Positions 42,831 through 55,297 of a DNA stretch of 64,000 nt are shown piece by piece. The stretch's first letter is position 1. Every line of letters starts with the position of its first letter. A program made the position numbers and the translations under genes. Source of the DNA: Amphiura filiformis (Eukaryota > Echinodermata > Ophiuroidea > Amphilepidida > Amphiuridae); contig NC_092628.1 in NCBI RefSeq assembly GCF_039555335.1, positions 71,577,706-71,641,705 of the forward strand, in the 5' to 3' direction. The notes beneath the pieces are model-generated. The model ran no database searches. It was not told the DNA's origin and saw only the letters and a program-made list of their open reading frames with translations.

Positions 42831-43364
42831 GCCAATTGGGTCATTGACCGGCAGCGGTAAACAATTCGCCGAACACGTAATCAGCCGCATACTAGTGCGT
42901 GTACCTAGCTATTTTTAGCAAAGCGAACATTGTTGTTTTGATTGATAGGGCTTTATGAATCGTTTTCAGCCACACGGAGCGAGAATCACTTGTCGATGTC
43001 ACAGAGACACAGACTATCATTTTGTTTCTTTTTAGTGGTTGTTTCCTTCGTACAAACTTGTTCTTTTGTTTAACGACAGTACGACTTCTCCTCAATTTGT
43101 TTTTAAAATCATTTTCAATCATTATTTAGTTTTGTGTTCCTTGTTATGTTTTTAGTTTTGCTAAACTTGAGATGTTTGTGTGACATTGTTTTCCTGTATT
43201 TTAAAGAAAGTGTGCATACTGCAGTTCGTGGCTCTACTTTCCAATGTTGTTTGTTTATTACCAGAGTTTATTAAATATTAGGCCCACAGTTAAAATTTAT
43301 TCATAATTTATACTTCTGTTTTCCTAACATTTTGCACCACATTATTTTACTGTTGCAAGTCGTA

Positions 43365-45190
43365 GGCCTAGGCCTATTATTATTTATTATTTATTTATTT
43401 CAAAGAACTTATAAAGCGCATTTCCCATGGATCAATGCGCTGTACAAAGAAAATAAAAATACATCAAAAATACACAGTATGGCATTAAGAACAACAATAT
43501 ATCACAGCATGGTAAAATATACTCCTAATTACATCAAAAATTTGAATAAAACAGATATGCGCAGCAATCTGAACCACAATTAAAATAATTAAAAATACAC
43601 TTGAACCCAAATAGGGACATATATCATTATAAAATACATATTATAATCAAATAGCAATGTTTAAAAACTACACATGGGAGTGAATACCTGCAAACAGGTC
43701 TATGAAAATACATAAAAAGACCTAATATTTTATCTGATGGAGCCTGATGATTTCAGAAACTGGCTGAGCATATGCCGTGAAAATCGGTGGACCTGCAACC
43801 GACCCCTGTGGAACACCATATTGCATTGGACATTTATTAGAATACTCACCAAGGACACATACTTTGCTACAACGATCTTTAAGGTAGCTTTCAAGCCAAT
43901 CTTGAGCAAACCCTGTAATACCAAACTCCCTCTGCATTCGCTGGACAAGGATATTATGGTCAATTGTATCAAATGCAGAGGAGAGGTCTAAAAGAACCAA
44001 CATGATTGCATTACCTTTATCCAACTCATTAAGCATATCATCTTTTACTCTAAGCAGGGCTGTCTCCGTGCTATGAGATGATTTGTAAGCACTCTGAAAG
44101 GTTTCAGTAAGATTGTTTTCATGAAGATGTTTATTAAACCTTGACACAGCTGGATACTCTAATATCTTACCAAGGGTGGGAAGGTTTGATACAGGGCGGT
44201 AGTTTTTAAGTAAGTCCGGGTTGAGAGTGGGTTTCTTGAGCAACGGAAGATAACAGCCTCACGGAGAACAGATGGAAAAGACCCAACTCTGAATGAATTG
44301 TTGATAATAGACATAATAATCGGTAACAAAATATCAATGCACTGTTTTAACAACCATGTGGGGATCGGGTCCAGAGGAGATGTTTTGTTTGGAAGTTTTG
44401 AGATAACCCTTTTGACCTCCTCCTCACTAACATCAGTAAACATATCAAGTGTTGGAACATGAACTTGCGTGTCATCACAAACATTGGCACTAACATTAGC
44501 AGTACAGTTATCTTTGACATTAATGATGGAAGTTTGCTTATCAAGTTCAGACCTAATATTAGAGACCTTGTCACAGAAATAATCTGAAAATTGCTCACTA
44601 AGAGCAGTATGTGTACTGCACGCAGGTAGTTTCTGAACAGAAGTATTAAGAAGTGAGTTTAGAGTACTGTACATGGATTTGGCATTGGAATTAGCCAAAG
44701 TTTCATTGAAATACTCAGTCTTACTTTTCAGAACTAATTGATTCACATTTTCATTTTGTGCAAGATAGTTCTCGCGATCTTCAACTGAACGTGTCTTTCT
44801 CCATTTGCGCTCGAGCTTTACGCCCCGGCGCCGCAACCCTAACATCCTCTGAATACCATTTAGGGTTTCAGATCAGTTTTTGTGATCGCGTCTTCTCTGG
44901 GCAATGTTTATCTAATACCTCGCGAACACTCTTGTTGTACAATTCTGCCTGCAAAGTAGGGTCATTAGTAGCAAGAACACACTGCGTAGCTTGACAAAGA
45001 TCCGAAGCAAACGTCGCCTTGTCCAGATTCTTGAAAGATCTTGTTGTAATAATCCTTCTTTCCGGAGGGGGTTTCAACTTGTTGACTGTGCACTGAACCA
45101 TGTGATGGTCTGAACCATATCTGAATGGCGACACAACGCAGCTAGACAATAGATCATCTTCTGGCCGACAAATAACATGGTCTAAGATAT
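43365..45190 (-). pseudogene. truncated LINE (CR1/L2/Jockey-like), minus strand
   Basis: Read on the minus strand, it begins with the end of an AP endonuclease (YGSDHHMVQ), a linker (ENYLAQNENVNQLVLKSKTE), then reverse transcriptase with KNYRPVSNLPTLGKILE, LLDLSSAFDTIDHNIL and YGVPQGSVAGPP. The frame shifts near 44240 and 44860, and the catalytic (F/Y)ADD block is missing, which implies an internal deletion near 43720. The 3' end carries GCGCTTTATAAGTTCTTTG followed by an AATAA-rich tail near 43365..43400. It is inactive. Confidence 0.85.
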
Positions 45191-45289
45191 TGTAATATAC
45201 CTACTTGCAATAGGCCTACAGTTTTGATATTTTACATGTTTTTTGGCTAGGCCCTACTAGTCTTTCAACTTTCATTGATGTTATTCGCA

Positions 45290-45740
45290 GTTTTCATATT
45301 TATTTTACTTGGTTGTTATTCATCTTTTACTTTGACTTACCTGTTGATATGTGCTTTTTCGTTTGTTTGAGTAGGCCATATTTTGTTTGTTATTTAAACA
45401 TTTTTTCTTTGCTTATTTATACTTGAATGATTGGTCACTTATTTATTAAAAAGTAAATATTTAAATAAGTTACTAAACAAAAAGTAAATAAGTAAAATAT
45501 AATACACATAAAGAAATAATAAATATGAAATTAATAATAAATTTAATAATAAATTAATAAAAGTGGGGTCCTAAAATAAATATTAGCTATAAAATGACCA
45601 ATCATTCAAGTATAATATGCAAAGAAAACTGCTTAAAAGCAAACAAATGCAGGCCTACTCAAACAAATGAAAAAACAAGTAAGCAAACAGGTAATCAAAT
45701 TAAAAAGCTAAATAACAACCAAGTTAATGATAATTAATAT
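45290..45740. repeat. foldback repeat downstream of LINE start
   Basis: About 45290..45440 pairs with 45590..45740. Examples are ACTTGGTTGTTATT with AATAACAACCAAGT, and ACTTGAATGATTGGTCA with TGACCAATCATTCAAGT. The centre is AT-rich and non-coding. Confidence 0.65.
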
Positions 45741-46867
45741 CATTTTATTATTTACTATTTTACATAGGCCAAGGCTACGAGTACTATTCTTTCTTTTTTT
45801 TTTATTTAGGCCTAATACACATGTTTACTATTTATTTTCTTATTTGTGTAGTTTTAAATTGTTAATTTAATTACCTATTTATTTACTTGTTTATTCATTG
45901 ATAAATTTATTTAGTCAGTTATTTACTTCATTACTTTTACTTGCTTATTTCTGAACTTGTTTATGTATTTATGTAGGCCTATTTACATGTTTACTATTTA
46001 TATTATTAACATATATTTGAAAAATAATATAAAAAAAAGAAAGAAAGAAAGAACAAAAAATCCATAATATATCCTAATAAAAGCATACAATAAAGCTAAA
46101 TTGAGAAAATAACATTCAATCTGGCAACAGATCATCACACATTTTTTTACGGAGTACCTCTAGAGGTACTCCGCTATAGGCTGTCTCTCACGGGAGGTAC
46201 ACCGTGGAAAACCGGATAGGAGTAGTCCACGGATTTTTGACTCGCGTTACGGTGCACCGCTTCTGAGTAGCCCTGGGGGTAATCCGGAGTAGCTCCAGAG
46301 TACATCCAGTGAGAAATTGGATGTGTAGTCTTGTGGTTAGATTTTATTGATAAACAAGTATGATTGACAGTGTGTGAGTCCGGGGTAAAGTTCTGCTTAA
46401 AAGTGAAAGTCCATAGTCGGTTTTTCGGATAATAAACTGGCAGATTCTAAAATTAGAATTGTTCAGTATTGAAGTGTCATATTATAATTATGCCATTATG
46501 ATATGTTGCATTCAATAATATAAGCCTACGTAGGGCCTATACTTTACTTTTACTGTCACAAATATAATTATATAGCCTAAACTTTTTCATAACCATTTTA
46601 TACTAGTATTTTGATGTACTAAATATCAGTATAATTTCGAGTTCAACTGAATGCGTTCATCATGATTAATAACATTTTTATTTATCAAAAATCGACTATG
46701 GCATAGTCTAAGTTAGGGAGTGTTCAGAAATACTCTGGTGGGGGGCTAGAAAATATGTAGGGGGGTCATAAAATTTTAGGAGTTCTGAATAGGGGGTAAA
46801 AAGTTTTGGGTGTATGAACAGGGGGGTTAAAAAGTTTTTCGGCACGTAGAGGGGGGGGGGTAAAAAA

Positions 46868-46890
46868 ATTTCGCGCGCTGCGCGCGAAAT
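46868..46890. repeat. 23 bp GC-rich palindrome
   Basis: ATTTCGCGCGC and GCGCGCGAAAT pair perfectly around one T. It is a short stable hairpin inside the 976 bp element. Confidence 0.8.
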
Positions 46891-47343
46891 GTTCCAGTAT
46901 TAAACCACAACAAAAGTACATTAGATCCAGTGTTAAAAACTGGCTTGTCTAGAATTTAATTTTGAGGTTTGTGTCAGTTCTTTCTGGTCAGCTCTTTAAA
47001 TCACTAAAAGCTGCAATTCTTCTTTAGTGTTGACAATTTTTACAATAATGTTTCATGTAGTACAGGTTATTAATTTATTATCACTGATACAACTAAATCA
47101 TGTTGCATTACAATTATAGGCGGAGGAAGCTTGGAGAACTGGGGTACACCCCCCCCCCTAATTTTTCCATGGAGGACATCCACTGAAAATCCTAATAGAA
47201 GAAAAATAAAGCAATAATTGCTACATTCAACTTTTTTAGCACATCGAAAAGCACCATATTTTGGGCCCAAATAGGGTAAAATTGCAAAATTTTGCGCTTC
47301 GCGGTCATGTGAACTGGCCCATCAATTAGAACACACCATTTCG

Positions 47344-47480
47344 GCAGCCCTTGAATTAACCCACAGCACCCATGGCATTTTGCCGTGAGTGCCCAACCCC
47401 ACTGCCGTAATGCCCTCAAAATATGTCCTTTACACAAGGTACAGTCACTTGCCGTCCCCTCTAATGAAGTTTCTAATATG
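47344..47480. repeat. fragment of the 3717 hAT-like MITE family
   Basis: It shares CAGCCCT.GAATTAACCCAC, CCCCACTGCCGTAATG and CAGTCACTTGCCGT with 3717..3850, and then stops. It has only the left end. Confidence 0.65.
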
Positions 47481-47699
47481 TTTCCTCTGCTATTTGATGT
47501 AAATTGGTACATTATGATGGGGGGGGGGGTCAAAATAGTTTTGAACCTATATGAGGGGGGTCAAAAAGTTTTAGGTCCATTAAGAGGGGGGTCGAAAAAG
47601 TTTTGGGTTCAGCGAAGAGGGGGTTAAAAAATTTTCGACATGAAAAAAATATTTTCCAGGCCCCCCCATCAAAGTATTTCTGAACACTCCCTTATTATT

Positions 47700-48360
47700 G
47701 TCATTCATTACCGTCGTATCTTATATTGTGAACAAATCAAAATGACATTTTATGTTATTTTATGCCATAAAACGCTGTTAAATATAACCAGTTTTAATTA
47801 ATGTTGTAACCTACCCAACAAAAAATCGACCAGGCGAATATAACATTCGCACTGACAACAAGAGCTACCAATCACATAAGCGCGACAGCATCGCGTAGGC
47901 ATGTGCGTTAAGCCATAACGCTTAACTTATACACGCACACGCGCGCAGAAGTCATTGTTGCGCGTCTGGAGTCATTGCGTGGTCAGGCAATCAATTACTT
48001 TTGATTGGATCACAGGCTCGCGTATAATGAGGTTATGAATTATTGTCAATATTAATATTTTGCGACATTTATAATGAAAACAATTAACACTGAAGACACC
48101 CTATGGCATCTGCTACAACTTGAGAACAAGTCCTCAAACGTTCAAAATTTAAAGGCCCATTCAGTGATTTGCTCATCCGGTCGATCGTAGAAATCATCAA
48201 AACTGAGATTTTGGTACCTTTTGTCATTGTTATAAATATGTAAACATAGCCTGGTAGTGGTTCAGCCGAAAGCTGTGTATTTAAGACAAAAATAAGGAAT
48301 TTACATGAATCTGTAATTTAGATACTGACAGTACATCTAAATTAGCTACATACATGTATA
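47700..48360. other. unannotated stretch, partly repeated
   Basis: About 48030..48150 is repeated at 51080..51200 (TTGTCAATATTAATATTTTG and ACTTGAGAACAAGTCCTCAA in both). A CpG-rich alternation lies near 47930..47975. No gene is recognised. Confidence 0.4.
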
Positions 48361-48731
48361 AGCCCTTTCACAATTTCAGATCATGGTGCATCATGGGTAA
48401 TATTTGCTGATAAAATTGGAGATAAACACAAAGAGGCTACTGAATGCGGTGAACTGTGCCGTTTGCATAAAAACATCTTGTACTGGGATTTTGCCAATTA
48501 TTTTGTCTTTATTTCTTCATGATATCAATATATTTAATCAAATACAATGTATCATGAAGAAATAAAGACAAAATAATCGGCATAATTTCCAGTACAAGAT
48601 GTTTTTATGCAAACGGCACAGTTCATCGCATTGGAAACGCACTGCAGCCTCCTCGTGTTTATCTCTCGTTGAAGAACTGTGTGACGATGTCTGAGCATGC
48701 GAGTTGCAATTTTCGAAATTGCGAAAGGGCT
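48361..48731. mobile_element. 371 bp foldback element
   Basis: The outer ends are AGCCCTTTC.CAATTTC and its complement. The inner arms of about 115 bp (48417..48533 and 48551..48665) are almost perfect complements around a loop of about 17 bases, and include TTATTTTGTCTTTATTTCTT and GCCGTTTGCATAAAAACATC with their complements. It is non-coding. Confidence 0.75.
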
Positions 48732-49661
48732 TATTCAAATGGGGCTTTTCAACTTCATTAATACGACTGTTTTCTTTGTTTTTTGCCAAATATTTCATTT
48801 CAAAAATACCAAAAGGCAATTTGAATGATTTTTAAATCCTTCACTTTTAAGCAATTTATAAACAATTTTAATTTTTTTTGCACTTTCGCTGGGATCACTG
48901 TATGGGTCTTTAAAGCAATAATGTGTGATTTGCATAAAGAATAGATTCCTATTTAAATGTTTGTTTTCACTGATCACATTATCCCCTTTTAATTTCGAGC
49001 CAAAAAACAAATGAGGATAACGAAGAAAATTGCGATTTCATTCCAGCGCCTACAATGCGTGTACTACGCTCACCGATCGTAACATGTAACACGGAGCATT
49101 GCGCTCAACCGTGTGTACACATAAGGTGACATCCATGGGAGATGTTAGCAAGCAGTCGATCGATGAACTCTGAATAAAGCCAGGTCAACCTGGTTTTAAT
49201 TCAAAAAGTTAAATTTTACTGTTATTAAAGCACTTTAGGCTTACTGTCTGTTCAATTAGCTTAGATTCTTGAATTTTTAAGATATTTGAAAAAATAAAAA
49301 ATTGTGGTCAAAGTCATCAGAGAAAAGTGTTAGCACAGCCTTAGACCTAACGTGATTTATACTTTTCAAATTCCAAAGTTCAATTTAAAACCCCATTTCT
49401 TTTCAATTTTGGTCTTTTCCCGCGATATTTTCATAAAAAGCCATAGGACGTCGGGTACCATAAACTTTTTTGAATCAATCCATTTAGAGCAATGGGGACG
49501 AATGTCACAATGCGCAGAGATAGTATTTATTCGACCATCCGCATCAGGATATTTGCCAGTATGCCTAATTTGTGTTGAAACCCTACTGTTGAAACATTAC
49601 GTTATTATATGAATTAAGGTTTTCTAATATAGGCCCAGCTTATATTTATACATTCCTTGCG

Positions 49662-49666
49662 TATTT

Positions 49667-49697
<31 letters not shown>

Positions 49698-49713
49698 TTT
49701 ATTTATTTATTTT
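49662..49713. repeat. TTTA microsatellite
   Basis: About twelve units of ATTT, with one longer T run in the middle. Confidence 0.9.
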
Positions 49714-49738
49714 GCGAATGGGTCTGAGAATGGGTCTG

Positions 49739-49770
49739 AGAAGGTGTAGGCCTATAGGCCTACACCTTCT
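49739..49770. repeat. 32 bp perfect palindrome built on TAGGCCTA
   Basis: The left half AGAAGGTGTAGGCCTA is followed at once by its exact complement. It comes right after the microsatellite and two tandem copies of GAATGGGTCTGA. Confidence 0.9.
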
Positions 49771-50559
49771 AAAACTACACCTTATAAAACTACACATTTA
49801 ATTACAATTTGTTATTTTGTTTTGTTTGTTGAATACAAACTGAAAAAAACTGAAACAAAAGAACGTTTGTACAAGAAAATATTATTTAAAACAATCAGGT
49901 TACAGAAAACAATTCTTGTAAAGTCACTGTATCTGAAAATGTCAAGTGAATGCTGATATTTTTGGGAAGGAATGGTGGTATTAAACAAAACTCAATTTAC
50001 ATTGTAAACCAGTTGAAATAAGAACGAAATCCATAATTTTAATGTCATTGTTTAGGGAAAAAATAATGCTCAGAATAATGTTATGCATAAAACGTAATCG
50101 CGCCATATAATTTTGTGTAACAAAAACCGGTGGACCATCATCACACCTATACCCGGGACCTATACAACCTATCCAATAACCGGAACGGTATAACAATTAA
50201 AATGGCAGGACAGATTGGTGGACATATTGTTTTGCTAAATTGGATAGGGTCTATGCCCTAAGTTGAGAATGGACCGTCCCACTCAATTTGTAAAAAGGTC
50301 GCGAACCCTTTTGGTGGACCCAAGTAACTGCCTAAAATGAGGCAAAATTGAAAAGAAATTGAAAAGTATAAATCATGTTAGGTCTAAGGCTTTGCTAACA
50401 CTTTTCTTTGATGACTTTGGCCACAATTTTTTATTTTTTCAAATATCTTAAAAATTCAAGAATCTAAGTTAATTGAACAGACAGTACAAGGCCTAGTCTT
50501 TTACGTGGTATTTTAGTACACCACTGGGCATTATAATTATACAAAAAGTAGAATCCGAG

Positions 50560-51200
50560 TAAAATTGAGGGCATCGCTGTGAAGCAAATCACACATCAGG
50601 CGGCAAGTGGCATGATAGAGCCGGCAACTTGAGAAACCGCCCGGCCGTATGTTATTTTCCATATACTTGGTTAGTTTTGTGGGGTTCATTATCGAACCCC
50701 AACGGTTTTAGCTTGTATTTTTTATATTAACATAGGCCTATTTGTTTGTGATATTTCAAGCGTTTTAAAATTTCAAAATAATCCCATTCAATTACACGGT
50801 TGATGATGGAAATTTACTGAATTTAGAGAATGCACATCATTCACCACCTGTCCAGTTCCAATAATCGAAACTCCCGGCTCCGACCGGGAGTTCCAACAGG
50901 TGCTGTGTATGTGTTTGTTTGTATGTGTTTAATGTGCATTCACATACACACTAGCCGCCGGTTCGAAGAAATCGTTGCTCCAAAAATGATTGCAAATTAC
51001 ACATTTGTAATCATTTTTCACCACAAAATATGATATGAAAACACAGGTGAGCAATGTATGAATATATGGAGAGGTGAAACAGATTATTAATTATTGTCAA
51101 TATTAATATTTTGCGACATTTATAATGAAAATAATTAACACTCTAGCCACCCTATATGGCACCTTCTACAACTTGAGAACAAGTCCTCAAACGTTCGAAA
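50560..51200. repeat. mosaic of dispersed repeats
   Basis: About 50560..50850 is a reverse copy of the inner part of 10894..11415. 50869..50892 is a hairpin (AACTCCCGG..CCGGGAGTT). About 50885..51080 matches 41700..41890 (GAAATCGTTGCTCCAAAAAT and GAGCAATGTATGAATATATG). About 51080..51200 matches 48030..48150. The joins suggest an array of broken elements. Confidence 0.6.
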
Positions 51201-51993
51201 TTTGTAGTTACTACAACTGCCACCTGTCACACATTATGGCTTTAAGCAACTGGCTCTGACATGTCTGAAAGCATGAAGCAGTGCAGCTATTAATATACTG
51301 GTATAACTATAGGCCTAGCTATGCAACTTTACTACTACAACAGATAGTACCTCGAACGGAAAGTAGGCCTACACCAAATTCTAACATTGGCGTTCAATAT
51401 TTGAGAAAAAACTCATAAAATTCCTTACCTGGGAATGTTGATCACATTCCACTGCACTGCACTGTTGAGCGGCCACTGTTGAGTGTGTTTATTTGCAGAA
51501 TTGCAAGGGGTCACTTGACCTTTTGGTTGAGTACAACAATTTTAAATAAATATAAATATAAACATTGCTTATCCTTTGCATTTTGCAAACTATTGTATCT
51601 TTCCATAACTTAGATTAGAATATTTCTTACATATAAATAAACTTTTTAGGCTATTTCAGGAAGATAAATAACATTTTTATTAAAATAAAAATAATACATT
51701 ATAGCAATGTTGTTTACCAACAGAGCCATGTGATAATTGGCGACGAGCTGTATTTACCTGGTTTATTGCAAGTTTTCAAGTTTTCCCAGGTAAGCTTACG
51801 ATTTTGCACGTTAATTTTATAGCCCGAGGTGCATACAAAATACAATCCTATGTTAGATTGTTCCACAATCATGCATGCTTTTCATACTATCGATATGTTT
51901 TAAAGTCAGTTGACCCATTCAGTGACAGTGATCGGAAATGGACTCATTCTTACTTTGCAAATTATCACTACAACATTTACAACATGATATTGT

Positions 51994-54619
51994 TATTAAA
52001 GGTGAACCTCATTGAAAATAAAGTTATATATCAATGGAAAGCTTATGATGTCAGGATACTAAAAATTATTTTTTCCGATTTTTTTGATGGCCAATAAAGC
52101 TGAAAAATTAAAAAAATGAATGAATTCTTGGTCTTTTTTAAGGCGCCCAAAAAGCACCCAAATCAATCGTCTATGACCTTGAGAATGCTCGTGGACGTAA
52201 GCTCAGGGTTCGTGAGTCACGTGATCCTACTCGGAAACATGTAAACAAGACTTGCTTCCTGTACTTTGCAAGCTGCCCGGCAAGTCTGATTTTCACAATA
52301 AAGCTTGAAATTAGAGGAATTTTCAAGTTGCTGGTTCCTTCTATATATATTAGAAATAATAGAATTATTGTCAGCACATAAATTTTCCGTAAATTTTGAC
52401 AAAATCAGTCATAACTCGCTGGGTATAATTGGGTAATTGAGTTTGAATTTGGCGCTGGGATCAATTCCATGCTAAATGCTTGCTATCAGCGCCGCTCATG
52501 TCATGGACTGAATAAACATGATCGAAAAACAAATTACATACTTGTTTGTGACATTCCTATTCTTGATTCATTTGAAAATATCTGATATTTAAAAATATCG
52601 TCTTGCAGTAATCAAAAATTAATAAAAACCCGCCGATTTCATCAAATCCAGCCCATAAAGGTTTTCATATTTAGTGCATTGCGGTAAATACATTCTTTCC
52701 ACGCAATCACGATTGAAAGAAACATACTTAATTATTATAAAATAAGTACAATTTAGGCTTAGTAGATGGAATTCTGAAATCTGAATAAAATTAAAATATT
52801 GTCACTTGTGTCACGATTCTTTAATGATAGTACAATCAGTGTACGGTACTGAAAAAGTGAAACATTCATGTTTTATGGATTACCGAACACGATGCGTAAA
52901 TTGCTGCTGAAGAAATAGCGCAACAGCTTAGTCGCCAAGTTCGTCCTCTGGTAGCACTTGCGGTCCGGTGTGTGTTGCAGCAGATTTGATCTCCGGATTT
53001 GATCAAGTCTGCTTGTATGCATTTTCGCAATTAAGCTTGAAATTAGAGGAATATTCAAGCTGCAAATAATAGAATTATTGTCAACACATAAATTTTCCGT
53101 AAATTTTGGACAAAATCAGTCGAAACTGGCTGGGTATAATTGGGTTATTGAGTTCGAATTTCGCGCTGGGATCAATTATACGCGCAGAAAATGCTTGCTG
53201 CGACCGGTGACGGTCATGGCATAATAATATAAACATCAAATTAAATACTTGCTTATCAAGTAACATTCCCTGATCTTGATTCATTTTAAAATATCTGATT
53301 TCTAAAAAATATTGTCTTGCAGTAATCAAAAAAAGATTTCATTATAAAATCCAGCTCATAAAAAGGTTTTCATATCTAGCGTCGTGATCATTCCCCGATC
53401 GGATATGATTCATTGCGGAAAATATTCTTTCCATGAATTCCCAATTGAAAGAAACAAATACTTTATAAATACAATTTAGGCTTGGTAGACCGTTATTTGA
53501 TGGAATTCTGAAATCTAAATTATAATATTGTCATTTCTGTCACAGTTCTTGATGATAGCACAATCGGTGTAGCCCTACTGAAAAAGAAAAACATCTATGT
53601 AATTGTTGTATGGATGATGGTAGTAGCGAAATACTGAAGAAATTGCAAGGAGCTGGTGTCTGCGAGGCGGATATTCCCAAACAGCGCTAGCGCTTCTCGT
53701 CTTCCGGGAGCACTGTGTATTAGCTGATTTGATCAATCGTTCCTTTATACTTGGAACATTTACAGGATAGGAATAAATTTTGCTGACGAAGTAGCAATAT
53801 TAGTTGGAAATATCAGAATGTGAATATGAAATCGGTCATTTTGTCTGCAAGCAGTACAGTCGCGGATACCGAACACTCGGCGACTGAGACTCAGCCCGGG
53901 AGACTTAGTCAGTCACTGAGTTCATCCCGTATGCCCCGGCCCGTATGTATCTACGAGTTCGCCTGTCATACATGACCGGTTGTAAAACTAAGAAATAAAA
54001 AAAAAATGTACCTTATTCTATTCCTTCATTTTCTCATTGTGATAAGTTCATCTCAACTTGGTGTGACGATCTGAACTGGTAGCACTAGCAGTTATTTTTT
54101 GCAATCTGTTTTCATTCCGGTTCTTCAGCGAATCTTCGCTCTTGCTTTACTGCAATATTCCCTATGCATATCGTGGATGGTTTGGCCTATCCCAAATCAC
54201 CCCGGCCAGCACTTTTTCCATTTTTATCCTCACCCTTTATTCAGGAACTTCATTCTTGATTTGATCATGATGTTTCCTTCATGTTATTCTTATTTTATTC
54301 AAAATATTTTAATGTAAAATAAGTTGACAATGACTGCGTTCGTGCATTCGCCCGGGACGCATGCCACAGTAATGCATGGACATTGTGTTTACATTCAAAC
54401 CCGGAAGTAACTGTGTGTCCCCGAAGCTGGCGTCATCAACGAAAAGCGCCCAATTTGAACGATTTCGCTTTTGTAATTTAGGGGGTGCCAATATCAAATC
54501 TTTGAGATTGTGTCTAGCCTGGTACGTTTGGCAAATAAAAAATATTCTTTTCTGCTTCCTGACATCATAAGCTTTCCATTGATATATAACTTTATTTTCA
54601 ATGAGGTTCACCTTTAATA
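51994..54619. mobile_element. 2.6 kb element with perfect 63 bp terminal inverted repeats
   Basis: 51994..52056 (TATTAAAGGTGAACCTCATT onward) is the exact reverse complement of 54557..54619. The interior has a roughly 730 bp tandem duplication and no recognisable transposase, so it is non-autonomous. The near-perfect ends suggest a fairly recent insertion. Confidence 0.8.
52190..53760. repeat. tandem duplication, period about 730 bp
   Basis: Markers recur about 732 bp apart: GCTTGAAATTAGAGGAAT (52303 and 53035), ACATAAATTTTCCGTAAATT and GGGTATAATTGGGT. The first two units run about 52190..52895 and 52900..53600. A third partial unit follows to about 53760. The copies differ by many substitutions and small gaps. 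Confidence 0.7.
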
Positions 54620-55297
54620 CTGAACGGTTTGCAAATTCTTGTGATGTTAATTATACCATACTTTTTGCTCCAGAATTTGAGTATGAATATTACCCAGCCA
54701 ACATTCATGTTTTGATTTCACATAGTTACAAGAACTTTGATGTTGCTTCTTGTGTAAACCATGACCAATCTAGGCCTTCACATTCTTTGTTGTACTTTTC
54801 CTTTCCTTTCTAGTACCTCCTATTGCAGCTCATTTGAGCTATACTGGAAGTCCTCTGGAACTTAGAGGAGGTGAATACAGATATCAGAACCGGGATGGTC
54901 CCCCTTCTCTTTTCGAATAGCTCTGACACTTAACGTGCACAGGATTTGACTCTTCCTGTACACGGGACCACCAGCTTTACGTGACTTTCTGAACCACGAG
55001 ACACCGTTCATACACTACATATATCTGCATGTGCTACGTAGTATATGGGGGGCGAGAAGGAATTCTACAATTATATTCTACTGCTTTGAAGCAGAGACTG
55101 CTTCACACTTTCAGAGAAAATATCTCTGATACACTAACCTCACAGTAACTGAACATAATTGCAGGATTCCCAACCTTATAGGAACATTTTGGGATAGGTT
55201 AATGAATTCTCACCAAAGGCAAGCCCATGTCCATGATTTTAATTATGCAGTCGGGTGACCTACATCCAAACCGGGGCCTTACAAGCCCAAGTACCCA

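Larger units (their letters stand above)
42478..46325. mobile_element. 3.85 kb inserted element with short inverted ends
   Basis: The ends are CACATCCAGATTCTCAT (42478) and, read in complement from the right, CACATCCAATTTCTCAC. TA stands at or within a base of both borders. Inside each end are arrays of short AGCTACTC/GAGTAGCT words (42530..42830 and 46150..46315). A truncated LINE and a foldback repeat occupy the middle, so it is either a carrier element or a stack of later insertions. No transposase is seen. Confidence 0.7.
42074..46710 (-). mobile_element. 785 bp repeat family, copy C, split by a 3.85 kb insertion
   Basis: 42074..42477 plus 46326..46710 equals 789 bp and matches copies A and B in reverse. 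The junction rebuilds the intact sequence (..ACCACCATGCTTA joined to GTCTTGTGGTTAG..). Because the family is intact elsewhere, the insertion boundaries are known to within one or two bases. Confidence 0.85.
46716..47691. mobile_element. 976 bp PIF/Harbinger-like element with TTA duplication
   Basis: TTA stands at 46713..46715 and 47692..47694. The ends are GGGAGTGTTCAGAAATACT and, in complement, the same with a small insert. Subterminal regions carry alternating GGGGGGTTAAAAAGTTTT-like units. There is no transposase. It has inserted three bases from the end of the 785 bp repeat copy C and contains a piece of the hAT-like MITE family (47344..47480). Confidence 0.7.
49237..50494. mobile_element. 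1.26 kb inverted-repeat element
   Basis: About 49237..49400 pairs with 50340..50494 (words TACTGTCTGTTCAATTA, CTTAGATTCTTGAATTTTTA and TTAGACCTAACGTGATTTAT with their complements). The interior contains a TTTA microsatellite and a palindrome but no gene. Confidence 0.65.
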
